In this document: positions 11,661-18,964 of the stretch, in pieces
Layout: every line of letters begins with the position of its first letter
How positions within the stretch are numbered: the stretch's first letter is position 1
From: a bacterium
Lineage (GTDB): Bacteria; Cyanobacteriota; Vampirovibrionia; Gastranaerophilales; UBA9971
DNA: 54,079 nt
Assembly (NCBI GenBank): GCA_037147175.1
Contig: JBAWVS010000012.1
Location: forward strand, 1-54,079
Direction of reading: 5' to 3'
Made by a program: the position numbers and the translations under genes
Notes under the pieces: generated by a model
What the model was told of the DNA's origin: nothing
Database searches by the model: none
Seen by the model: only the letters and a program-made list of their open reading frames with translations

Positions 11661-11780
11661 GTCATTGCGAGCATAGCGAAGCAATCTATAGAAACAAAAT
11701 GGATTGCCGCGTCGAGTGCTTTGGCTGCCCCCTCCTTTTTTGATAATTAATCAAAAAAGCGGGTACCCTTCGCAATGACG
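11661..11780. repeat. dispersed repeat with GTCATTGCGAG ends
   Basis: The element opens with GTCATTGCGAGCATAGCGAA and closes with CGCAATGAC, so its termini are complementary. The inside holds a second dyad around TTTTTTGATAATTAATCAAAAAA. This type of intergenic palindrome is widespread in bacterial genomes. Together with the next repeat it fills most of the 513 bases between argH and the TPR gene, where I see no coding sequence. Confidence 0.75.
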
Positions 11781-11808
11781 CATGAATTTAATTAATCCCG
11801 GTCACCTA

Positions 11809-11980
11809 TTAATTTATTTTTACAAATTGTCATTCTGAGGGCTAAAGCCCGAATAATCTGTCCGGTAAGCATTTTTAGCTAAAATAATAAATTGGACAGA
11901 TCCTTCGCTTTGCTCAGGATGACATTCTCGAAAATCAATATTTGCAATAATTTTAGCTAATTGGCGATTTGAGTTGAATA
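11809..11980. repeat. dispersed TGTCATTCTGAG repeat, long form (copy 1)
   Basis: The palindromic core runs from TGTCATTCTGAGG (11828) to CAGGATGACA (ending 11924), with an inner dyad AATCTGTCC / GGACAGAT. About 150 bases, including AT-rich flanks on both sides (AATTTATTT upstream, TTTGCAA and TTTTAGCTAATTGG downstream), are nearly identical to 26323-26492. The repeated unit is therefore larger than the hairpin itself. Confidence 0.8.
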
Positions 11981-12064
11981 ATTTCTGTTAATACATTACA
12001 AAATTGATGTCAGAAAAAAATAATTTATTACAATATAAATGTAGAGCTATGCAAAGATAAAATT

Positions 12065-13879
12065 ATGCACTTGAAGTTTAAAAAAATAATAATAGCAGCC
12101 ATTACAATTTTTTTCGCGGGAAATTGCTTCTCTTGCGGTGCTTCGAGTTGGAATACTAATCGGTCAGGTGTTTTGGTTAAAGAAAGAGCTTTAACTTCAG
12201 CTATAAATAAGAATCCGCAAAATACAGATGCTTCTATTCAGCTTATAAACTTGTATCTTGATAGTAATCAAGAGGCAAAAGCCATGATAGAGCTTAATAG
12301 AATACAAAAAAGGGTCAATAATAGCCCAAGGTTTTTTATTTCTGCGGCAAATTCACTATTGAGCAGGGGGATGTACAAAGAAGCTGAAAATATGGCCAAA
12401 AAAGCCGTAAAAATTTCTTATAACAATATTGACGCTTTTATTTCACTTGGAAATATTTATTTTAAAAAAGCTAATTCTCTTGGAAATACACCGGAGGAAT
12501 TGGAATTAAAAAAACTTTGCCTGATAAAGGCTTTTGATAATTTTTATACCGCATATAAGTATAATCCTTCTTCTCCTTTTGCACATATTGGTCTTGCAGA
12601 TGTTTATTATATAAATGGTCAGAGCGCTCTGGCCCTTGATGAAATATTAAAAGCAAAAGAACTCAGTACAAATAATGCACAGGCACTGTATTTAATCGGA
12701 GAATATTTGTATAAAACTAAAGAATTTGCCAAATCAAAAATTTATCTCCAAAAGTCCATTTCAGCAGGTTTAACTTCCAATTATAAAACTTATTATATGT
12801 TGGCAAAGCTTTCCGAGCAGGAAGGCAATAATGAAAACGCACAAAAAAATTATATTAAATCGCTTAAATTAAAACCTGAGCATCAACAATCACAGCAAAA
12901 TTTAGACAGGTTAATAAAAATTTCTTATAACGATTCAGAAATGCTTTCAACTAAAGAAAAATCAACAACTGATCTGTTTAACAATATAAATGATGAATTA
13001 AATACAATAATGCAGGCAGATTTATATCTTGTTGCAGATGAATTTACAAAAGCAAGAGAGTCCTATATAAGTGTTCTTAATAAAAATCCCAAGAATATCA
13101 ATGCAATAACGGGACTGGCAGAATTATATTATGCAAAATGGATTGAAGGTTTTGCAAGTTCAGCGGATTTTGTAAATGATTCAAAATATATTTTGAAAAC
13201 AAAAGAAAATTCAAGAGTAGTTATTCCTCTTACAAAATTCAAACTGATTAATGAAGACCAAATGCCTGAAGAGGTCAGACAAAAATTTATTAATCTTTCC
13301 ATAAGCGAAACTTTTGATTTTTATGACCTGTTAAACGAAGTAAGAGCAGAATTTTTTCTGGGAAATTTTGAAGATAGCCATGAAAAACTTGAAAAATTAT
13401 TAACATTTAAGCTCTCAAATTATGAAAAATTCAAAGTCCTAAAAAGCTTATGTTATGACCATAACTATGATGAAGCGTTAAACCTTGTAGAAGAGCTGAA
13501 AAAAACTTCTTATCATAATGAAGAGCTTGTCCCTATAGTAAATCGAATAGCTGTTAAATTTTCTGTCGCTGATGAAAAACTAAATCAGTCGATAAGTCTT
13601 TATAGTAATAAAAAAAATAAGAAAAATGATTATGTAACTTCGGAAGCTATAATAAAACAGGTTTTGATATATTATCCTACAGACAAAAAAGCTTACCTGA
13701 ATTATATTTATTTGCTTGAAAAACAAAAAAAATATACAGAAGCTTTAGAGAAGACAAATATTTATCAGAAATTATATAAACTTTATCCTGATTCAAATTC
13801 TGAGATAAAAGATGAAGATGTTGATAAGCTCATTCTAAGACTAAATCAGAAATTATTAGAATCAGAAATAAAAAAATAA
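12065..13879 (+). CDS. secreted tetratricopeptide-repeat protein, function unknown
   Basis: This 604-residue protein has an N-terminal signal sequence: positive residues, then hydrophobic IIIAAITIFFAG, then a Cys/Ser-rich cut region that could be a non-standard lipoprotein site. The mature part is a chain of helical TPR-like units with recurring Ala/Tyr/Gly spacing, for example near 85-115 (ANSLLSRGMYKEAENMAKKA), 170-190 and 310-345. It is likely an exported scaffold or assembly protein. The neighbours do not reveal its partner; it is flanked by repeats on both sides and looks monocistronic. Confidence 0.75.
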   Translation: MHLKFKKIIIAAITIFFAGNCFSCGASSWNTNRSGVLVKERALTSAINKNPQNTDASIQLINLYLDSNQEAKAMIELNRIQKRVNNSPRFFISAANSLLSRGMYKEAENMAKKAVKISYNNIDAFISLGNIYFKKANSLGNTPEELELKKLCLIKAFDNFYTAYKYNPSSPFAHIGLADVYYINGQSALALDEILKAKELSTNNAQALYLIGEYLYKTKEFAKSKIYLQKSISAGLTSNYKTYYMLAKLSEQEGNNENAQKNYIKSLKLKPEHQQSQQNLDRLIKISYNDSEMLSTKEKSTTDLFNNINDELNTIMQADLYLVADEFTKARESYISVLNKNPKNINAITGLAELYYAKWIEGFASSADFVNDSKYILKTKENSRVVIPLTKFKLINEDQMPEEVRQKFINLSISETFDFYDLLNEVRAEFFLGNFEDSHEKLEKLLTFKLSNYEKFKVLKSLCYDHNYDEALNLVEELKKTSYHNEELVPIVNRIAVKFSVADEKLNQSISLYSNKKNKKNDYVTSEAIIKQVLIYYPTDKKAYLNYIYLLEKQKKYTEALEKTNIYQKLYKLYPDSNSEIKDEDVDKLILRLNQKLLESEIKK

Positions 13880-13911
13880 TTTATAATTCTAATTGCCGGT
13901 TAATTTTTTTC

Positions 13912-14010
13912 TTGTCATGTTGAGCAAAGCGAAATATCGAGCCCTTTTGGGTTTTAAGCTTAAATACTTTTTTGGACAGATTCTTCGAACTTTAGCCCTC
14001 AGAGTGACAA
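13912..14010. repeat. dispersed TTGTCAT repeat, inverted relative to 40898-40996
   Basis: The termini TTGTCATGTTGAGC and AGAGTGACAA are imperfectly complementary. Read on the minus strand it closely resembles 40898-40996, sharing the interior TTAAGCTTAAAACCC followed by AAAAGGG. It lies in the 453-base gap after the TPR gene; the rest of the gap holds the structured element at 14081 and an AT-rich leader. Confidence 0.75.
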
Positions 14011-14080
14011 TACCAATATTTATGGGGATTTTGACTATCTGGCAATCCAAGTTTATATGCTTTGGAAATACAAAAAGATT

Positions 14081-14209
14081 TATACTGAAACGCTTTTGTT
14101 TTCAGGAAAACCGGCAAAGCTGGATTTTCCCGAAAAGCATCACTCCTAAAAGCTATAGTGCTTTCGCAAAAAATATTTCATTTCTTAATTACTTTTTCAG
14201 AACACTATA
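14081..14209 (-). repeat. 129-bp two-hairpin structured element, copy 1
   Basis: Read on the minus strand it begins TATAGTGTT and ends GTTTCAGTATA. Hairpin I pairs TATAGTGTT with AGCACTATA (one G-U) around an AT-rich loop. Then comes TTTTAGGAGTGATG, then hairpin II, pairing TTTTCGGGAAAA with TTTTCCTGAAAA (one G-U). It has exactly the same length as copy 2 at 15909-16037, which lies in opposite orientation on the other side of one gene. Confidence 0.85.
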
Positions 14210-14332
14210 GCATGCAGAGGCAATAATTGGTTTCTGTAAAGATTGTGTAATATTTATTAAAAATTCTATCAATTTATTTTTTTAGGAGCATTATCTTAGT
14301 AGGACTGTTTAAATTTAAAGAGGTTTACTGAG

Positions 14333-15913
14333 GTGAGTTTAAGCACAAAAAATCATTATGAATTTAATATTAATCTTAATAAATCATTATCAGCAAAAAA
14401 TTCTGTAGCTGCGAATAATAATATTAAATTTGGCTCAAAACCTGATATTTATAAAGTTATAAAAAAAGATAATCTTGCTTTGCCGATTATTGCGCTTGCC
14501 TCCTCGGTATTAGGCGCAGTTGGCTATATAATAGGAAGCTCAGGGCTTTATTATGATACTTATAAAAAAAGTAACGGGAAAATAAAAAACATATTTTTTC
14601 CTGAAAATGTGGATAAAAAAAATGAAATAAACCATGAAGGAGTCAAAACTATTGTCCCTGAAACCGAATTTGCGAAGTTCGGATTAAATGCCGCAAAAGT
14701 AGGTATTGCCGCAACAACAATAGCAGGGATGACAACAGGCTTGACGGCAGGAATGCCTATGATGACCATAGGAGAAACAATAAATCTGGGAGCTGCTCCA
14801 TGTATAGAAACGCCTCTGGGGACAGGGCTTTTTGGTGTGGGTATCGCTTCTATTTTTGCGGGCTTGGCTTTAGAAAGCAATCCTGAACTGCTTCTTGATA
14901 AAAATAAACTTAGAACTGAAAAAACACTCGCAGGAAAAACAAAAATAATTTTAGGCAATGTAAAAAGCAGCATTGTTGAAATAGGTAAATCCTGTTCAGA
15001 TTTGGCGAAAAATACTTTTAAATTGTTTACACCAAAAAATGCTGAGGCTGTAAAATTTTTCAGAGAAAACATTTTCTTTTTAACACCAAAGTCTGTGATT
15101 ATTCAAGAAAGTATTAATAAAGACGGTAAAGTGTTTATAGATAAGGTTTTAAAACAGCCTAAAAACTATTTAATGCAAGTTGCTTCCGCAGTTCTTACGG
15201 TTGGAGGACTCGGTGTGGTTTTATTTTCTTTGATTGACAACAAAAAAGCTCAAAAAAGTAGTCTTAAAGTTGAAGAAGGCGGATTTTTTACTGATAATAT
15301 CGGAATGACCAAGTTTGGAATAGATAAAGTGTCAGTCGCCAGAAATTTAAAAGATGCTGCCGGTGGAGCAGGCTTTTTAACAGGCGGAATCTTTAATGGA
15401 ATCAGCCAGCTTGTTGGAATTGACAGCAAACAGGGCAGAGCTGCTCAATGGCTGGGCTGTGGTCTTGTGTTTGTCGGATTTGTTTTTGACAGAGGGAAAC
15501 ATCTGGCAAAAACTATTGATAATAACAAAGTCCGCAACGAAATAACAAAAGTAGCCAGAAAATGGGAAATTGATTTAACAAAAATATTCAATATTAAAAA
15601 TAAAGAAGAAAAAATATTATTTAATAAAACTCTTAATGCTTTGAAAAAAGGGATAGATTTGCCGGAATCTGATTTTAAAAAGATATTGGAATCGTTCAAT
15701 TCTCTTTCAGGCGAAAAATATATTCCTGAAACAACTAAAGTTAAAAAAGAATTGAACAAAACATTATCGCAAAAGATCCTATCTATCTTTGATGTTCTTG
15801 AAAAAGACGGTAAAAAGGCAGAAATTACAACTCCTGTTGAAGTTGAAAATATTTTAAATGATATAAAAGCTCAAACAAAAGCAATCTTTGGAGAAAATCC
15901 TGTTATTGTATAG
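14333..15913 (+). CDS. uncharacterised multi-pass membrane protein
   Basis: I do not recognise this 526-residue protein. It starts at GTG 14333 with AGAGG upstream. The N-terminus is Asn/Ser/Lys-rich and contains NIKFGSK (about 27-33), a short motif shared with two other window proteins. Gly/Ala-rich hydrophobic stretches that could cross or insert into the membrane lie near 46-72, 115-148, 160-182, 278-302 and 370-385; lysine-rich soluble segments separate them. No enzyme motif is visible. The gene is bracketed by inverted copies of the 129-bp element, and its stop codon TAG (15911) lies inside the first bases of the right copy, so its native C-terminus may have been lost. Confidence 0.6.
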   Translation: MSLSTKNHYEFNINLNKSLSAKNSVAANNNIKFGSKPDIYKVIKKDNLALPIIALASSVLGAVGYIIGSSGLYYDTYKKSNGKIKNIFFPENVDKKNEINHEGVKTIVPETEFAKFGLNAAKVGIAATTIAGMTTGLTAGMPMMTIGETINLGAAPCIETPLGTGLFGVGIASIFAGLALESNPELLLDKNKLRTEKTLAGKTKIILGNVKSSIVEIGKSCSDLAKNTFKLFTPKNAEAVKFFRENIFFLTPKSVIIQESINKDGKVFIDKVLKQPKNYLMQVASAVLTVGGLGVVLFSLIDNKKAQKSSLKVEEGGFFTDNIGMTKFGIDKVSVARNLKDAAGGAGFLTGGIFNGISQLVGIDSKQGRAAQWLGCGLVFVGFVFDRGKHLAKTIDNNKVRNEITKVARKWEIDLTKIFNIKNKEEKILFNKTLNALKKGIDLPESDFKKILESFNSLSGEKYIPETTKVKKELNKTLSQKILSIFDVLEKDGKKAEITTPVEVENILNDIKAQTKAIFGENPVIV

Positions 15914-16037
15914 TGCTCTGAAAAAGTAATTAAGAAATGAAATATTTTTTGCGAAAGCACTAAAGCTTTTAGGAGTGATGCTTTTCAGGAAAATGCGGCT
16001 TTGTCGGTTTTCCTGAAAACAAACTCGTTTCAGTATA
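15909..16037 (+). repeat. 129-bp two-hairpin structured element, copy 2
   Basis: It begins TATAGTGCT and ends with AAACTCGTTTCAGTATA. Hairpin I pairs TAGTGCT with AGCACTA. The linker is TTTTAGGAGTGATG. Hairpin II pairs TTTTCAGGAAAA with TTTTCCTGAAAA perfectly. Its left end supplies the stop codon of the membrane-protein gene, and its right end interrupts an IS30-type transposase frame. Confidence 0.85.
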
Positions 16038-16207
16038 GATCGATGTCTGCCGATAATTTTACCAATTTGTGCAGGACTTTTTCCTTCTGCATGCAGGATA
16101 GAGATTTCATCTCTTTCTTTTCCTGTCAGATGTTTTACTCTTCCCGTTTTAACACCTGATCTTTCTACATATCTATAATATATGTTTGTTCTGATAACGT
16201 GTTGCAA
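16038..16207 (-). pseudogene. IS30-family transposase, N-terminal remnant
   Basis: The minus-strand frame reads KHLTGKERDEISILHAEGK, then SPAQIGKIIGRHRS, which is the N-terminal helix-turn-helix of IS30-type transposases. The frame then runs directly into the structured element at 16037 and loses all similarity; the DDE catalytic domain is absent. The first codon of the open frame is TTG at 16207, and the true start cannot be fixed. No IS30 terminal repeats were found. This is a dead fragment truncated at the element junction. Confidence 0.75.
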
Positions 16208-16279
16208 TTAAAAATTGAACTCAAGCAACCAGATATTGTTAAAGTTTGTAACAAAAAGCCTTATTATTGATTTTAGGCT

Positions 16280-16306
16280 ACCTGTATATACTTTATATAT
16301 ACAGGT
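16280..16306. promoter_or_regulatory. perfect 11-bp inverted repeat upstream of the EF-hand gene
   Basis: ACCTGTATATA and TATATACAGGT flank a 5-base spacer. Directly downstream the word AGGTAAGGTAAT is repeated (about 16303 and 16321), followed by AGAGGTAAAAG before the ATG at 16350. The lack of a T-run argues against a terminator. It could be an operator dyad or a 5' UTR hairpin. Confidence 0.5.
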
Positions 16307-16349
16307 AAGGTAATTATTTATAGGTAAGGTAATAAGATAGAGGTAAAAG

Positions 16350-17171
16350 ATGATTAATGCGGTAAATTCTAGTAATTTGTATGTAAATGTTCAGCAATAC
16401 AATTTGAATGTAAATTCTACTCAAAATACGAATGGTATTTGGGCCGGTACAATTAATCAAACCAACTTAGCAGTTCAGACAGACTATAATGTTGGGTGGT
16501 ATGATAATTTTAACAAACTCTATGGAAACGTTATTAATATAATAAATCAACAAGCAGCCGAAGCCGCAGCTAAAAAAGCGGCAGCTGAGGCAGCAGCTGT
16601 AGCAGCACAACAAGCGGCAGCGCAAAAAGCTGCAGATGCGGCAGCAGCAGCGGCAAAAACTCCGCAACAGATGTCTGATGCAGAACTCCGAGCTGCATGG
16701 GTAGCTGCAGGTTCAATTCCGAATGATAAGTATGGTACCGAATTGCATAATAGAGGACTGTGGGATCCATATGAAGTGAATATAGACGGAAAGAACTATA
16801 TATTTACGCGGGATACAAACGGAAACAATAAAGTAGATGGAAAACAAGAAATATTAGGTATAAATGATACAAAAGATAATTTATTTGCAGATATGAAATC
16901 ACTGGATACAAATAAAGACGGAAAAGTCAGCACGGATGAATTAACAGCAGCAGGTGTTTCCTTGAATGAAGTACTTGACGGTAAAATTTCAAACAGGAAA
17001 TATGATCTAAATAAAATAAGCGGTGTTGATTTGAGATCTTTTAGTGCAATAGATAATACAAATTCAACAGGAATATTCGGAACATTCACCTTAAATCTTA
17101 AAAATGGAAGTACAGCCCGGGGTAAAGAAACTTTCGAAGATCAAGACTATTTTAATAAATTATTCGCATAA
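16350..17171 (+). CDS. Ala-rich coiled-coil protein with EF-hand calcium-binding loops
   Basis: The 273 residues fall into three parts. The N-terminus (1-60) is Asn/Gln-rich with aromatic residues. The segment at about 70-107 is almost only Ala, Gln, Lys and Glu and predicts a long helix or coiled coil. The C-terminal domain carries a canonical EF-hand loop, DTNKDGKVSTDEL, and a degenerate one, DTNGNNKVDGKQE, about 30 residues before it. There is no obvious signal peptide. The function is unknown; the loops suggest calcium binding, as in dockerin- or calmodulin-like modules. It starts at ATG 16350 behind AGAGGTAAAAG and ends at a strong terminator. Confidence 0.7.
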   Translation: MINAVNSSNLYVNVQQYNLNVNSTQNTNGIWAGTINQTNLAVQTDYNVGWYDNFNKLYGNVINIINQQAAEAAAKKAAAEAAAVAAQQAAAQKAADAAAAAAKTPQQMSDAELRAAWVAAGSIPNDKYGTELHNRGLWDPYEVNIDGKNYIFTRDTNGNNKVDGKQEILGINDTKDNLFADMKSLDTNKDGKVSTDELTAAGVSLNEVLDGKISNRKYDLNKISGVDLRSFSAIDNTNSTGIFGTFTLNLKNGSTARGKETFEDQDYFNKLFA

Positions 17172-17192
17172 ATCAAAATATATAATTAAAAC

Positions 17193-17223
17193 AAAAAGCC
17201 GCCCTTGAAAAGGCGGCTTTTTA
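17193..17223. terminator. bidirectional terminator, EF-hand gene / HU gene
   Basis: The hairpin AAAAAGCCGCC - loop - GGCGGCTTTTT has an A-run before and a T-run after. It serves the plus-strand gene ending at 17171 and the minus-strand HU gene ending at 17239. Confidence 0.9.
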
Positions 17224-17238
17224 TTACTGACTTGGGTT

Positions 17239-17535
17239 TTAAGCTTTTGCAGTTGCTTTTACAGGATTGACGATTTCTTTGAATTTTTTGCCGGCTGAGA
17301 AAGCAGGAACAGTTTTAGCAGAGATCTGAAGTGCTGCGCCTGTTTGAGGGTTTCTACCGGTTCTTGCAGCTCTTTTGCGAGCTTCAAAAGTACCAAATCC
17401 AACTAGAGTAACTTTTTTGCCTTTTGAAACTGTTTTAGTAATTATGTCAACTGTAGTACTAACAATTTCAGTAACTTCTTTTTGTGATAATTTAGTTTTT
17501 TTAGCGATTTCTTTTACTAATTCTTCTTTGTTCAT
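17239..17535 (-). CDS. hup: DNA-binding protein HU
   Basis: This is a histone-like nucleoid protein that bends DNA and acts as a dimer. The 98 residues contain the N-terminal helical dimer core (MNKEELVKEIAKKTKLSQKEV), the beta-saddle GFGTFEARKRAARTGRNPQTG, and the arm tip with proline between ARTGRNPQTG and AAKTVPAFSAGK-like residues. A short Lys/Ala tail (NPVKATAKA) follows. Its start follows GAGAGG. It is monocistronic, with its own terminator. Confidence 0.97.
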   Translation of the reverse strand: MNKEELVKEIAKKTKLSQKEVTEIVSTTVDIITKTVSKGKKVTLVGFGTFEARKRAARTGRNPQTGAALQISAKTVPAFSAGKKFKEIVNPVKATAKA

Positions 17536-17594
17536 GACAAACCTCTCATTTATTTACAACAGAGATATCTTACCTTTTAATTCAGATAATTACA

Positions 17595-17624
17595 ATGATA
17601 TTTTAACAATTATTACAATAACAA
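17595..17624 (-). promoter_or_regulatory. candidate sigma-70 promoter of the HU gene
   Basis: On the minus strand TTGTTA (17624-17619) and TATCAT (17600-17595) are 18 bases apart, about 60 bases upstream of the HU start. The rest of the 17536-17861 gap is AT-rich and shows no gene. Confidence 0.4.
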
Positions 17625-17861
17625 CTGTAAATATAATTAAATAGTTTAATTTATAGAGGAATAAAATACTCTTTTGATATTTATTGCGATCTTAGACCAA
17701 ATTATTTTGCGAGCACAGTATAGAATAATACCCACATGACTATCACCTGACCATTCGGGTTAATTATGAATAACGGCTATATCAATTTAATTATTACACT
17801 GTTATGCTTAGAAAGTTGGAATAAATATTTGTATTTAATAGATACATGGTTATTATAATAA

Positions 17862-18554
17862 TTGGAGGAAATAGAAATCGATACTTTAGAAACAAAAATC
17901 ATTCAAGTTGTTTTAATTGAAGATTATAAACTTAGCAGAATTGGCTTAAAATGCGCTCTGCAAGAATATAAGTGGCTTAAGATAACAGGTGAAGCCGCAA
18001 CAGGTGAAGAAGGCATAAAAATAATTAAAGAAATCCGACCCGATGTCGTTCTTGTAGATCTCGGATTACCGGAGATGAACGGCATTGAGCTGACTCAGCA
18101 AATAAAAGCTTTTAATGAAAATATTAAAGTAGTAATTTTGACTTCTCACAACAGAACAGAAGAAGTCCTTGCGGCTCTGGGTTCAGGAGCAAATGCTTAT
18201 TGTTTAAAAGACATAGACGCCGAGACCCTTGTGAACGTCATCAAAGATGTAAGCAACGGAGCGGCATGGTTTGACCCCTTAATTGCTGAAGTAATATTAA
18301 AAACTTATCCTAAGCCTGAAACTAGAAAAAGTTTCAATCCTCCTGAACATTCAGTTATAAAATCCCAATTATCAGCAAGAGAATTTGAAGTGCTTGGTTT
18401 GGTTGTAAAAGGAAAAAGCAACACAGAAATAGGCAAAGAACTCTTTATAAGCGTTCATACCTCAAAAGCCCATGTTTGCAGTATTTTACAGAAACTTTGT
18501 GTAAATGACAGAGTACAGGCAGCCGTTAAAGCCGTAAAAGAAAATTTAGTCTGA
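17862..18554 (+). CDS. LuxR/NarL-type response regulator
   Basis: The N-terminal receiver domain has the acidic pair E20-D21, the phospho-acceptor D66 in VDLGLPEMNG, the switch Thr in VVILTS, and the Lys in CLKD. The C-terminal LuxR helix-turn-helix reads LSAREFEVLGLVVKGKSNTE through SKAHVCSILQKL. It is therefore a transcription factor controlled by a histidine kinase, which is not adjacent. The start is unclear. The frame opens at TTG 17862 without upstream ribosome-binding site, while a good GGAGG (17864-17868) lies inside it and points at AUC 17877. The receiver fold begins at about residue 13, so either start is compatible. Confidence 0.9.
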   Translation: MEEIEIDTLETKIIQVVLIEDYKLSRIGLKCALQEYKWLKITGEAATGEEGIKIIKEIRPDVVLVDLGLPEMNGIELTQQIKAFNENIKVVILTSHNRTEEVLAALGSGANAYCLKDIDAETLVNVIKDVSNGAAWFDPLIAEVILKTYPKPETRKSFNPPEHSVIKSQLSAREFEVLGLVVKGKSNTEIGKELFISVHTSKAHVCSILQKLCVNDRVQAAVKAVKENLV

Positions 18555-18582
18555 TAAAATGGGCTTCTGCGCTGTTTGTTAA

Positions 18583-18942
<360 letters not shown>

Positions 18943-18964
18943 TTATAATACATAGACAATTATA

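Noticed and set aside
13893-14210. Open frame of 105 codons on the plus strand
   Set aside because: It runs entirely through the dispersed repeat at 13912 and the structured element at 14081, and its C-terminal part is simply the translation of the element, also seen at 15854-16037. It is not a gene.
15854-16037. C-terminal half of the transposase-like minus-strand frame as a novel protein domain
   Set aside because: This part is the structured element translated in one frame; the same peptide-like sequence arises from the copy at 14081. Only 16038-16207 is transposase-derived.
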